Below, in pieces: positions 47,353-58,695 of a stretch of DNA of 64,000 bases; the first letter of the stretch is position 1; each line of letters begins with the position of its first letter. Source of the DNA: Asterias rubens (taxonomy: Eukaryota > Echinodermata > Asteroidea > Forcipulatida > Asteriidae); assembly GCF_902459465.1 (NCBI RefSeq), contig NC_047071.1, forward strand, positions 13,598,385 through 13,662,384. Reading direction: 5' to 3'. The notes beneath the pieces are model-generated. The model was given only the letters and a program-made list of their open reading frames with translations. It was not told where the DNA came from and searched no databases. The position numbers and the translations under genes were made by a program.

Positions 47353-50300
47353 ATGGAGGTATGTTTTACTGTGATGAAATCTTATTTACCTAAATTTATA
47401 AGGAAATGCTTCAGTTCAGCTCATTAATAAATAAGGCATTTTCCATCAACTTACTGACACTGTGTGTGTACTGTGTTGTTGTGTGTCACTGCCACTGCAC
47501 TGGACAGTGACTGTTTTCCATGCGAACACATACTAAACCATATGATCGCTCATTTTTCGTTCGTTCCACAACTCTGAAACTTTAAAGCAGGCATAAGCCA
47601 TGTCCTTTTATACTTGTATTAAAAAGTTATCGGTTTTTTTAAATGCAATGTAAAATAATGGTTAATTCTAATTGTTAATGTTATTATTTTTCTTGAAGCC
47701 TAATGTGGACAAGCCAGAAGATACTGACATGGAGGCCACGAGTTCAGAGGTCTCAGGTCTCAAAGAAGAACTTGCTGAGACAAAGGAAAAGCTGGCAACA
47801 GTTCAGGAGGAACTTGCTGTTTCTGAGGAGTCCAGAAACAAGTTGGAGAAATACAACGAGGAATTGCTAGAGAAGGTGCTGATTAGATTCACTTTAAACA
47901 TCTTATAAAAAAATTGCTTCCCTTTAAGGTGATCCCTCTGCTGTTGATTTCCAGCTTGTATCGTAAACTAAGGTTTGGATCTCTGGCTACACGGCAGTTA
48001 ACGGTTGTATGGATTTTGAATGACAGGTACCCTCGAACAAACATTGACAAATAGGGAGCTTGCCAACATAGTGCTAGAGAGCTCAGTTGGTTGAGCGCCG
48101 GCACAGTAATCCTTGGATGCGTTTTGGTGGCTGTGACCAATAATTGTTTCTGACGTCATAACCAAAATGGTAACGGAGCTCACAACTCGGTTATTGTTCA
48201 GTCTGAACAGCAGAACCAACGACCAACAACCGAAACAATTTTTGGTTACTGCCGCCAAAACGACCCCAGAGGTTATTGGTTCAAATCCCTCTCTAGTCAA
48301 AATAAGTAGGAAGACAAGTTCTTAAAAAGAACATCATCTACACAGCAAAGTAGATATCTGGATCTGGATGTATATATTCTCAACACTCTTATTAGAGCAA
48401 AATGAAAAGAGAGAAGCCAATGAAGAAATTTCAGTTTTAGATGTGGTAGGAAAACCCCAGAGATTTATTCCAGGGAAAAACCCACGCAGTCGATTAGGGA
48501 CTGAAAACCCAACCCACATGGTGCCTCGAACCGAGGTCCCAAAGGTGGAAGGCGAGGCAAGACACTACTACCGGAATCTGACCGCATGGTGTTAACGCAA
48601 ACAAAATATACATTGATATTTCCCCATGCAATGCTGCAAAAATCACTTCACCCCTTTTTTCTCTAGGGTCATCACAAAACATGTATCGTACACTTAACTT
48701 GATAGTGCTCATTCTGCAGGTGGAAACATTGAGTCAAGAATTACTTGAAGTCCGCGGAACTCTGAAGAAATCTGTGAAGGATGTCAGTTGTCAGATAGAC
48801 CCAATAATTGATATGACAACATCGGACGTAACCTCGACAGATAGAGTCGTCCCATCAGATTGGGTCATGGAAGAACAAACAGCTGTAAGTTTAGGAGATA
48901 TAACCCTGAGAATGTTTCATTTACATTCTGAAGTTCAGAATCTTGAAGGAACTTATCATTGAAATCAAACTCCCATTTTACATTTTTCTTGGGGGGGGGG
49001 GGGTATTTTATTTGTGTTGGTATGAGAGATTGCCTGACATCACTAGGCTGAATGGCCACTTAAAAGGTGAGGGCTGCACTTAACCAATTTGGGCTATTGA
49101 TCTAAATCAACTGCCACCAGGGGCTTGTTGCCACCAGGGGCTTGTTGCCACCAGGGGCTTGTTGCCACCAGGGGCTTGTTGCCACCAGGGGCTTGTTGCC
49201 ACCAGGGGCTTGTTGCCACCAGGGGCTTGTTGCCACCAGGGGCTTGTTGCCACCAGCGGCTTGTTGCCACCAGGGGCTTGTTGCCACTTACTACTAGAGC
49301 TGAAACAGGGTTATCCCCTTCAAAGTCAGTAGGTTGTACAAATGTAGGCATGGGTATCATCCACTGTAGTAGCCTGGCTGGGCTAGTAGAATGCACTACC
49401 TTCCCAACTGTTTACGAAGCACCATGCAAGTGCCTTGCTCAAGGGTACAAGTGTCATGACCCTGTAACCAACCCACACTCTGCTGCTAACAACACCAGAG
49501 CTTGAGTGAACGAGACTCTCAACCACGACACTGGGACTACAAGGTCATTAGTACAATTCGTATGAATTTCTTAAAAACCGCTTTTGCATATTTTGGAGCT
49601 CCTGGTAAATGTGGTTTATTGATCAAGAGTTGGTCTTCGTGGTACATATTTGGTTGGAAAAAAAGGAAACATTATATAATAATTTATACACATTTTGTAT
49701 TAATTTAATGACCTTTTGATCTTGACGAGTATGAAGTTGCAATTAATGACCTAATGGATGATATGGTTAGTCATAACCCAGCACACCAAATTGGGCAAAA
49801 CCAGGTTGGAGTTTGAAGGATTTGTGAAAGATTTCTTAATGATCTTGTTGCTTTAATACCAGAGATTCATGCTGGTTATTCCTTGTATGTTTTTTTATGT
49901 TTAGGGTACGTCATCTCAGTCTGTAGCTGATAGTGTAAAGGCTGCCGCTGAGGCTGCTGTTAATAGGAGTGGCTTTGTCTTGGATACAACGTCCGGCATG
50001 TACTATGATTGCAACTCCGGTTACTACTACGATCAGGTGAGAATAGACTCTGTATGCGTTCTAATGTTGGATCCCATAACTACAATCAGGTGAGAATATT
50101 CTAACGATGACTATAGCAGGCCAGTCCAACATTGAGACCAATAGACCGATCCATTTAGCTCCGCCCCATTGAATTATTATTATTATTATTATTTTATTTG
50201 CCATAACAGTACAAAACGTAATACATTGACAAAAATACCCCGAGATGGGCATAGGACAAAAAAAAGCAAATACATACTATGATCCATAGATCTGTGCCCC

Positions 50301-53300
50301 ATATCTGGGGTACACAATAAAATTAATATAGATTTAACATAATATACATGTAGTACACAAAGCATTAAAAAAAACAGAATATTGACCAATCACAACCCAG
50401 TGCGCAACCAAAAGTCTGACACTGTAATATCTGACATGCGCGCGTGTATGATTGGCGCCTGTGGCAGAGTTGTGCAGTATGGCATTGGAGAGGTTCATGT
50501 GTTCTTGCTCACCTGTGCGCCAAGGGCAGAGCCTAATGGATCGGTCTATTAAGAACTCACACCGCAGCAGTGAAGTTAATAACAAAAGGTCCCATCATTC
50601 CACTGAAGCTAAAGTAGTAGTCCCAGCCGATTTTCTACCTTCCGTCTAGGTAAGTAGTTAATAAGTAGGACAGTTCTTTTCAGAACTAAGTAGTCTCCCG
50701 AATTCCGAAATCTACTCCGCAGCGATAAAATAAAAAAGCAACACCTATAGTTCCCAAAGAAGAAAATCTACACAGCAAAGTAGATGATGTTACTGCAAAC
50801 CGAATATACACTCCTTTATTCCTCTAGTGTAAATTAAGGGTGTGATTAGCTTCCCCCGTGTCGACCCTGCGGTGAGGCTCACTCGGGTGAACCCCTGACA
50901 AGAGCTAATCGAACGATCACTGACCCTCTCGTAATGTCAACCTGCACCTGGGGCCAGCCCCAAAGTGACCCACTCCACAAGCAGTGCACTTGGTGCTGAC
51001 CCAGATGATCCCCCCGAATGACGTCAAAGCTATTCGAACGCACCGGGGGCATACCGGGGTTGACCCAGGGAAGCTAATCAATCGCACCCTAAGTGAATGA
51101 GCTTTTTAAGTGTGAGGTGAAAACAACTTTGCAGTGACACTCGGTATCGTATTATGGAATAACTATTTATTTTTTATTTTTCAAAAGGTGAACAAACTAT
51201 ATTACGATCCCAACTCTGGAATTTACTACTACTTCGATGAAAGGTCTTCCTCGTACCAGTTCCATTCTCAAGTGGAACTCCCAGCATCCTATGGGGCAAG
51301 ACAGAAGCATTCTGGGAAGGGTCGGGGTCGAGGTTTCGAGAAGAAGACCGGGAAAAGACGAGTGGAGGAGACAAGAGAGGTAAGGGTAAGGATTGTGCTG
51401 GTTTTTAGTCCCACTAGTTTTAGTAGATATGTGTATGGATCTGAAATTAAAACGATTTGAACCTAAAATGCCCAGCTTTATTTTTAGCTTTTTGAGGTTT
51501 TCAAAATTCTGTGTAACAAACAAATAAGTTTAAAAATGTATCATGCTTAAACTGGTTGCATTGGGCACCCAAAGTCATAGTATTCTTTGAGTGATAGTAC
51601 ATACATGTACATGTGTATATGGGTGTATATGTAGGACGGTTTATGGGCACTTTTGGAGTTTTTTTGGGGGTTTTTTTATGTTATTTGGGGAGCGAACCAG
51701 ACAATTTTACTAGAGCGGGATTTGAAAACAATTAACAAATTGGTGCTCTACCAACTAATCTATTTAGCCACATGTTGGCGGTCCCCTAATTTTTTAATTT
51801 CTTTGCCAGTCAGAATCCAGGAATCACACCCAAGTTTACGATATAACCTGGGAAGCGGCAGCCACGGGGATGCGACTTTTTGTTTCAGATATCAAAAATA
51901 AACCACAAAGGAAACTAACTGCATACATTTCAAAAAGATTTCAGGTTTAACAAAGAAAAATGTTGGGATTGAACAAAGAAAACGTGGTAGCAAACGGGGA
52001 GGAAAATGTCACATTGGAAAAACCTACGGCGATCCACCTGAGTATATTGTACTTCTTTACATGTGACCTGCAGGAAGATTCGTTGATTTCTACCATGTCA
52101 AGACTAACATTAGAACCCAAGCAAGATGCTTACCCCGGGGCCAATGATCCAACCGCCTTCACACAAAGTTATGATCTTAATACGCCCAAAGTTCGCTCAA
52201 CACCCAGAATACGAATCAACCTACCTGCTCGCTCATTACCGCAGGTAGGTCAACTAATATTATCTTTCTTTTTTTCTTCTCTGATTATTTCTATTTCTTG
52301 GTGTGGTGCTGTAGAGGAAAGACAGCGCTTATGATGAAGACTGTGAAATTGTCGAGATGGAACAGGATACCAGACAAGGACAGAAACAGAAACGCAGAAG
52401 GACTGGCTTGTTGATCGACCTCGGCAGGAGTCCCGAAGAAAACGAGCGCGTCAAATCTCGAAGAGATCGACGCGAGGTTAAACTGAGGAAGAAGCATCGC
52501 TCTCATAGTCAAGAAGAAGTGCGTGGTGATGTTGAAGTGGTCAAAAGTCGACACGGTCATAACAGGAGAAAGCAGTCTAGAGAAAGAAGACGGAAACAGC
52601 GACTCGAGGGACATTCAAGAAAGAAAGCTAAGAAGTCGGAAGGTAAACGGCGGAGGAGTAAGGAGGATGACCATAGTTACCATCGCACGCAGAATGAGCT
52701 CATGGTGACGGAGGTGCTGTCTGAGGGTGAGATTGGAGTGGACGAAGGACCCGATGAAGAGGTTGAAAGTAACAGCCAAGTGAGACCTGAACAAGAAGAT
52801 GAGAAACTTCATTCTAAGAAGGATCAGAGACCCTTGGAAAATGAGAAAGTTAAGAAGGCAACTCAGAAAGACGCCCAAACCAGTCCCGAAACAGGAAGGG
52901 GTAGCTCCGAAGGATCAACCGCCAAAGATGACTCGCAGAGTGGGGAAGAGGTTAAGACGGACGAGGACAAAGGTCAACAGGCCAAATGTCAGGGGTCAGC
53001 AGAACAGGAAGGAGACAACGCCGCCGTTGTTCCCAATCTTGAAACAGAAGCGGGGGAAGTGGAACCTGCGACAGAAACGAATCTTGAAATTGGGAGCAAA
53101 GGCGACAAAGCAGAGGACAATTCCTACGAGGAGATCGGTGAAGATGTTATGATTATTGAGGAGGACGGAGAGGAATTTATCGTCTTAAGTTCGGACGAAT
53201 TGGAAGAAGGAGAGTTGTCGGAGAGCGAGTCGTCTGGGTCAGACTTCAGCGATACCAGCTCTTACGAATCTGACAGCGATATATCGGATGACGAGTTAGA

Positions 53301-54152
53301 AGAAATAGATTTGGATTCTGATAATTCAACTGGAATAGAAGGTAAAGTTTACTTTTTTTCAAGTAGCCTCATGTTGCACTAAGCTGCAACATAAAACAGG
53401 CATGCAACTTTTTCGGCTGATCAGCTGATTTCCTCTTTCTTTTCATAAAAGTGCCATAGAAAGCTGAAAAAAACACTGTACAAAAGTTAAGTGTGATCGG
53501 CCATTTTCACATTTTGTTGCAATTAGAAAGTTGCATGGCTGAATAAAAGTTGTCTTTGAGTTTAAAGGGAAAGTACACGTTTGGTAATTGTCAAAGGCCA
53601 GTCTTCTCACTTGGTGTATCCCATCATAACCATAAAATAACAAGCCTGTGAAAATTTTGGCTCAATTGGTTATCGAAGTTGCGAGGAAATAATGAAAGAA
53701 AGAACACCCTTGTTGGAAAAATTTGTGTGCTTTCAGATAAGAATAAAAGACTTTTAGCTAGAAGTCTTTAATTATTTTAGTGAGAATTTACCTCGTACTC
53801 AAAAACTAATTTACTTCAGAGGGAGTCATTTCCACAGAGTTTTATACCGTCAACAGCTCTCCAATGCTCGTTACCAAGTAAGTTTTTAAGTTAATATTTG
53901 TTTTGAGTAACTACCAAACGTGTACCTTCCCTTTAAATCTGACGTGACATTTTGTTTCCTTTCACAGTTTTGAAGGTGGACTACCCGCCGTGTATTCGGA
54001 TGATCGTGACCAAGTCGGATACCATCAAACCACTGGGATCGCTCTTCATTGTTACATGTTCAGGTGGAACAATTGGAAGGTAAAAGCTAGTTTAAACAGA
54101 TTTAAAAAGCTTAGTTATTTTCTCCATCTGGAAGCTCCCCCTCTGGAAGCTT

Positions 54153-54189
<37 letters not shown>

Positions 54190-57100
54190 ACTCCAGTGGC
54201 GTAATGATCTGGGCTAGTCTGGTTCCCAGACCCAAAAATCGCTGACTAGGCTCTGTAGAATTTAGGGGACTGGTATCACCCAAAATCACGTGACCAAAAA
54301 GGAGGAATTCCTCCTTTTTCAAAGTTATCCAAAATGTTCCGAATGTGTTGTCGTCAACATTCGGACAGTATCGTTGATGTTCGGTATGGAAACATAATGT
54401 CAGTCCTGTCGGCCGTAGATACAGGAGTTTTTATGCCAGCTATTGTTATTTAGAGCAAATCGCTCCGGGATCTGGTAAGTTTTTGTCCTTTTTCTTCAAA
54501 AATATTTTTTCAAAGGTGTTTTGACTTGAGTGTTCATTAGACATTGAATGAGGATTAAGTTTCATGATTTTTGAAAGTGGTAAAAATAGGGCAAATCTGG
54601 TGACTAGCTGTCGAAATTGTACGTGTTGAACCAGATTGTCATTAATTGCCGATCAAAATAATCTCGTAATCCTCTGGCGTGACGGCCGTCGGGAGGAGGG
54701 TTACGTTATCGCAACTAGTGCAGACATGGTTTCCCTGGAGATGACCCCCGACCCTGACAAGTTGCGTCATGCTCTATATTTAACCATGGGTGATCCCTGA
54801 CCTAAGATTTTTAACAAGAGACGTCAAGGAATCTTTGGTCAGGGGACCAGACTAGATCTGGGCCCAATTTCATAGAGCTGCTAAGCATAAAAATTTGCTT
54901 AGCATGAAAAGGTTTTCCTTGATAAAAAAAAAAGATTACCAACCAAACTTTTGCGTGATTTTTAGGATAAGCAAACAACAGCAATTTATTGCATGTGATT
55001 TTAGACTGGTCAATAGGTCGTATCTTGAACAGACCTGCATCGCGTCCAATCAATTGGGGAATAATGTCATATTTCTCAGTGCAACAAGGTCCCACTTATA
55101 TCTAATGACCTGTACTTGTTTTTCTTACTTTTTTGATTTCTTTTTTACTTTTTCAGTTTATTCAAGAAAGAATAATAAAGCACCTCTTGTACCCATTCTT
55201 AATGAATTTCCTCAAAATTGTGACATTTCATTTCATCGCTCTGACGCCACGATGTTTCTGTTTATTTCAAGAGAGGGCAGCAGTCACATTTTGCTAATTC
55301 CGAGTGTGAAGGTGAGCAAGCGTCATGCTCAGATTGTGTACGAGTCCGAAGAACGACAGTACACCATCAAAGATCTTGGCAGTCAGAATGGAACGATAAT
55401 CAATGGCAAGGCAATATCAGAGGTGAGTGAGTGAGGTTTAGATTAAGCAGTGAAAGTGCATTGGCAATAACTCATTGTTGTAATATAACATAACAGTGGC
55501 TTCTTATACAGCGCTCAAATCAGTCACTCAGTTATGCTCATTGCACTTTAGCATTCAGTATTTTTTCTGCAATAACTGCGGAGCTGCATTTTCAAGTATG
55601 AGACCTATTCCTTTACATAGCACCATGTCATGTTTTACAAGGTGCTGTGGCGCAATATGCAGCCAATCAGACCTGCCGTCGATTTCACCAAACTCTTCCT
55701 ACTTAGGGTTAATCTTAGGACTTGGGACGGTTCAGTTCCGTATCAAATACATAGGACGAATTTAACCCATCCTAAGTTAGGACGGGTTACTCGTCCTAAC
55801 TGGAGTTAGGATTAATCCTAGCATTTCGTGAAATCAGCCGTAGGAACACCGCAGGAACACCGAGGCAAACCCTTCTCTTATGATAAGTGCACTGGGTGCT
55901 TTACATGCATTACACAACAAACAGGGCCATCCGCTTTACGTCCCATCCGAGGGATGCTGCAGTAAAGATTATTAAGTGCATTGCTTGAGGACACAAGCAG
56001 TACTTGACACACAATGTGCTGATCAGAAACACCAGAGTTTGAGTCTGCTGTTCTTTTCTGCTCGGCCACGCCACACCATAATAAACAATAAACTAAATTT
56101 AATTGATTGAAGTTCTTATATGTGTTGTGGTTGTCCTCCACTCAGCAACGTGTGGTGAGTGAACCACATCCGTTATCTCATCGTGACTACATCACCATTG
56201 GAGGTACTACGATTAGACTCCACATCCACGCTGGGGACGAAACGTGTGATGAATGTGAACCGGGACAGGTGCAAGCATTGATTGCAATCCAGCAACAGAA
56301 TGAACCAGGTAAGAAAAAAAACGGCTTGAAGAAAGACTAACCATCTGAAGGCATTCAGATAAAAATGTGTCTTCAAGTGCAGCCACAGTATGAGTCAGGT
56401 AAAAATAAATGGCTTGAAGAAAGACTAACCATCTGAAGGTGTCAGAAGGGGAAAAAAGTGTTTTCATGAGATCAGGTTGACGCAGTGGTATCTTGCCTTG
56501 CCTTTTTTTCTGGGGTTTCCTCTCACACCTTAAACTGAAAATTCCTTCCTTCTCTCCATTGGGTTCTTGGCTACAGTTATTAAGTTAGCTTTTCTGAGAG
56601 TGCCCAGCTACACAACCAGAATTAATCAATACAAAAGTGAAATTAAACGGAAAGATTTCTTTTTCTTCTTCTTTCAGGGACTGCATCATCGAGCACTAAG
56701 CAAGACAAGGAACAACAGCGCAAGAAGGAGCTTCGGCAACTCAAGAAGAAATTCAACCTAACTAAGGACGACTTTGTGAATAAGGATCCGTCCTTGATGA
56801 ACTCTGCATACGCTGATCGAGCGGGTGACAGACGTCGTACAGTAGGAAGCGATAACCCGTATCAACCGCATGATGAGCCTGCTTCAGTAGATAGGTAAAT
56901 AAAAACTCAAGTCTCCTGATATTGACTAGAGCAAGCTGGGCCAAACGATCAGACCTTGGGCCCAATTTCATAGAGCTGCTTACCATTGCGATCTATAAGT
57001 TTGTTTTTCTTAATCGTAACTTTCTAGAATGTGGTTATATGTTTTCATATTAATATTCATCTAATGGTTAATTTTGTTGTCACACAGAGCGATAAGTTCC

Positions 57101-58132
57101 ACTAATCTTGGTCATAAGTTGCTGTCAAAGATGGGTTGGTCAGAGGGTCAGTCGCTTGGCAAGAACGACCAAGGAATCAAAGAACCGGTAAGTCACATTA
57201 ATATTAAATCTCAACCTTTAAGACCAAGGGAAATTACCATTCTTGTGATGTACTCATTTTCCCGATAGCATATAGTGATCGTGCTGGTGCTGATTAAGTT
57301 TCAAATCTCTAACCTCACATTAAAATGGTGTAAAGTGCCATTGTATTCAATACCCTTCCATTGCAAAATTTGTCAACATCTAAAATATCTTATGACATAA
57401 TTCTGAGAAAAATGGGTCTGTACACTAACGTATGCTGTTTTCTCTGATAGCTTCTTTTTACTATGGCGATTACACAGAAAAATTAACGGGTAAATTAATC
57501 CAGTGACAAAGGGTGGAGTAGGTGACTAGAGCATCTACTCCTGGTAGTGAGACAGGAAACCACGGTCCCTTTTAAGTCCTTGATCAATACAGTTCATGTT
57601 CTTGGTGATCTTAATAAAAAGTCGCATCCCCTTAAGGTGATCCGCTGGCTGCCGCTTCCCAGATTGTATCTTAATTTGGGTGTGATCCCTGGCTACACAG
57701 CAACTAACCGTTGTATGGCTTCTGACTGGCACCCTGAACAATTATATTGACAAAATAGGGAGGCCGCCAGCATAGGGCTAGATAGCTCAGATGGTAGAGC
57801 GCTGGCACTTTCATCCGAAGGCCGTTGGTTCAAGTCCCACTCCAGTAAATTTTCTTTGTTCAACCCCAAATCAATTAAGTAATTTGTGGTATTTTTTATT
57901 GTGATTTTCATTTCAGATTAAAGCAATGGTCCACACTAAGAATGCGGGTCTCGGTGCCGGCATGGTGCAGAGTCTCGATCAAGTGCCGTTTATCAGACGC
58001 AGAAATAACGAGAAATGGGATCGAGCACGAAAGCGTTATAATCTCGTCAATCCGCCGGGGTCTTTCATAACCAAGGCAGGGCGGCACAGCAAGCGCCGCC
58101 GGCCTGGGTACAAGGTGGAGCAGACAAGTTGA
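47353..58132 (+). CDS. AGGF1: AGGF1 orthologue: OCRE, FHA and G-patch protein, 13 coding exons
   Basis: Exons joined by GT-AG sites in consistent phase: 47353-47358, 47699-47875, 48720-48884, 49905-50036, 51188-51379, 52074-52244, 52315-53341, 53968-54079, 55272-55422, 56146-56308, 56678-56894, 57088-57187, 57917-58132 (TGA). The sum is 2,829 bp, 942 residues. Seen in order: a heptad-like coiled coil (about 20-80); an OCRE domain (about 138-192) of aromatic octamers such as YYDPNSGIYYYFDE, split between exons 4 and 5; a long Lys/Arg/Ser-rich then Glu/Asp/Ser-rich linker (282-623); an FHA domain (about 627-735) with GGTIGR, SKRHAQI and LGSQNGTIING; and a G-patch (about 840-885) with KMGWSEGQSLGK and GLGAG. 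This domain order is specific to AGGF1. In vertebrates AGGF1 is an angiogenic factor with nuclear, RNA-processing-type domains; FHA binds phosphothreonine and G-patches usually engage DEAH helicases. The protein is longer than the roughly 714-residue human one, mainly through exon 7. The donor after exon 2 (AAG/gtgctg) is weak. Start chosen as the only ATG before the coiled coil with a following donor. Confidence 0.93.
47923..48300 (+). mobile_element. Composite tRNA-module repeat, interrupted, AGGF1 intron 2
   Basis: Same upstream module (GGTGATCCCTCTGCTG, CTGGCTACACGGCAGTTAAC), A box GAGAGCTCAGTTGGTTGAGC at about 48078, but the B box GGTTCAAATCCCTC is about 190 bp away at 48268, so there is an insertion between them. 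Confidence 0.65.
48430..48615 (-). mobile_element. Second SINE family, antisense, in AGGF1 intron 2
   Basis: GTGCCTCGAACCGAGGTCCC and AAGGTGGAAGGCGAGGCAAG are complements of the head of 27600-27885. Confidence 0.75.
49113..49290. repeat. 17 bp minisatellite in AGGF1 intron 3
   Basis: Unit GCCACCAGGGGCTTGTT, about ten nearly identical copies (one has CAGCGG). The unit is not a multiple of three, so the open frames in all phases are incidental. Confidence 0.92.
49330..49535 (-). mobile_element. Third SINE family, antisense, AGGF1 intron 3
   Basis: TTGCTCAAGGGTACAAGTGTC, then CCAACCCACACTCTGCTG and CACCAGAGCTTGAGT in the order expected for a reversed copy. Confidence 0.65.
50140..50550. mobile_element. 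Non-autonomous DNA element with ~27 bp terminal inverted repeats, AGGF1 intron 4
   Basis: Left end AATAGACCGATCCATTTAGC, right end complement AATAGACCGATCCATTAGGC; length 411 bp. Contains a (TTA)n stretch and no coding potential. Confidence 0.88.
50832..51094. mobile_element. GC-rich inverted-repeat element, AGGF1 intron 4
   Basis: Ends AGGGTGTGATTAGCTTCCC and GGGAAGCTAATCAATCGCACCC are inverted repeats, with a further inner pair around GTCGACCCTG / GGGGTTGACCC. About 260 bp, much richer in GC than the intron. Confidence 0.8.
51690..51890 (-). mobile_element. Composite tRNA-module repeat, antisense, AGGF1 intron 5
   Basis: CTACCAACTAATCTATTTAG (A-box complement) then CACATGTTGGCGGTCCCC and CTGGGAAGCGGCAGCC, the reverse of 57640-57850. 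Confidence 0.65.
53562..53936 (+). mobile_element. TTAA-type MITE family B in AGGF1 intron 7
   Basis: TTAAAGGGAAAGTACACG to CGTGTACCTTCCCTTTAA. The central hairpin is GACTTTTAGCTAGAAGTC with one mismatch. It sits between AGGF1 exons 7 and 8. Confidence 0.9.
54155..54187. repeat. (CT)n microsatellite, left arm
   Basis: About 33 bp of CT just after AGGF1 exon 8. The mirror tract at 62704-62757 is about 54 bp. Confidence 0.95.
54860..54985 (+). repeat. Half copy of the GGGCCCAATTTCATAGAG foldback in an AGGF1 intron
   Basis: Matches the left half of 29300-29543 (TAGAGCTGCTAAGCAT, GATAAGCAAACAACAGC). The right half is lost. A mirror copy lies near 61906-62035. Confidence 0.75.
55678..55841. repeat. 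Foldback element, same family, diverged, in an AGGF1 intron
   Basis: Arms TCGATTTCACCAAACTCTTC / TTTCGTGAAATCAG with an internal GGATTAATCC and TTAGGACGGGTTACTCGTCC. A mirror copy lies in the right arm near 61050-61213. Confidence 0.7.
55845..56090 (-). mobile_element. Third SINE family, antisense, AGGF1 intron 9
   Basis: GCACTGGGTGCTTTACATGC, TGAGGACACAAGCAGTAC, CACCAGAGTTTGAGTCTGC and CTGCTCGGCCACGCCACACC (head complement). Mirror copy near 60805-61046. Confidence 0.75.
56470..56672 (+). mobile_element. Second SINE family, sense, AGGF1 intron 10
   Basis: ATCTTGCCTTGCC, CTCTCCATTGGGTTCTTGGC and CACAACCAGAATTAATC match the body and 3' part of 27600-27885; the B box is lost. Mirror copy at 60219-60421. 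Confidence 0.7.
57640..57850 (+). mobile_element. Composite repeat ending in a tRNA-like module, AGGF1 intron 12
   Basis: Upstream module (GCTGCCGCTTCCCAGATTG, CCTGGCTACACAGCAACTAA) followed by a tRNA-like part: TAGCTCAGATGGTAGAGCGC (A box), GGTTCAAGTCCC (B box). The anticodon and acceptor stems do not pair well, so it is not a functional tRNA. Mirror copy at 59041-59251. Confidence 0.7.
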
Positions 58133-58195
58133 AACGAGTCGGAAGGACCAAGCGCAAACGCTGGGCATGGTTTTTTGCAGTGTGCAGTTACCGCT

Positions 58196-58695
58196 NNNNN
58201 NNNNNNNNNNNNNNNNNNNNNNNNNNNNNNNNNNNNNNNNNNNNNNNNNNNNNNNNNNNNNNNNNNNNNNNNNNNNNNNNNNNNNNNNNNNNNNNNNNNN
58301 NNNNNNNNNNNNNNNNNNNNNNNNNNNNNNNNNNNNNNNNNNNNNNNNNNNNNNNNNNNNNNNNNNNNNNNNNNNNNNNNNNNNNNNNNNNNNNNNNNNN
58401 NNNNNNNNNNNNNNNNNNNNNNNNNNNNNNNNNNNNNNNNNNNNNNNNNNNNNNNNNNNNNNNNNNNNNNNNNNNNNNNNNNNNNNNNNNNNNNNNNNNN
58501 NNNNNNNNNNNNNNNNNNNNNNNNNNNNNNNNNNNNNNNNNNNNNNNNNNNNNNNNNNNNNNNNNNNNNNNNNNNNNNNNNNNNNNNNNNNNNNNNNNNN
58601 NNNNNNNNNNNNNNNNNNNNNNNNNNNNNNNNNNNNNNNNNNNNNNNNNNNNNNNNNNNNNNNNNNNNNNNNNNNNNNNNNNNNNNNNNNNNNNN
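58196..58695. other. Assembly gap of exactly 500 N
   Basis: 500 consecutive N. The bases on the two sides are exact reverse complements up to the gap edge (left ends GTTACCGCT, right begins AGCGGTAAC). A round 500 is a typical placeholder for unknown size. Open frames reported across it are meaningless. Confidence 0.98.

Noticed and set aside
49094..49505. 100-126 codon frames with PGACCHQGLVATRG-type repeats
   Set aside because: Product of the 17 bp minisatellite, which stays open in all three phases.
53990..54217. 75-codon frame overlapping AGGF1 exon 8
   Set aside because: Wrong frame; the phase-1 reading VLKVDYPPCIRMIV gives the start of the FHA domain.
57777..57850. Functional tRNA gene
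   Set aside because: A and B boxes are present, but the acceptor, anticodon and T stems do not pair; the same module occurs in other repeat copies.
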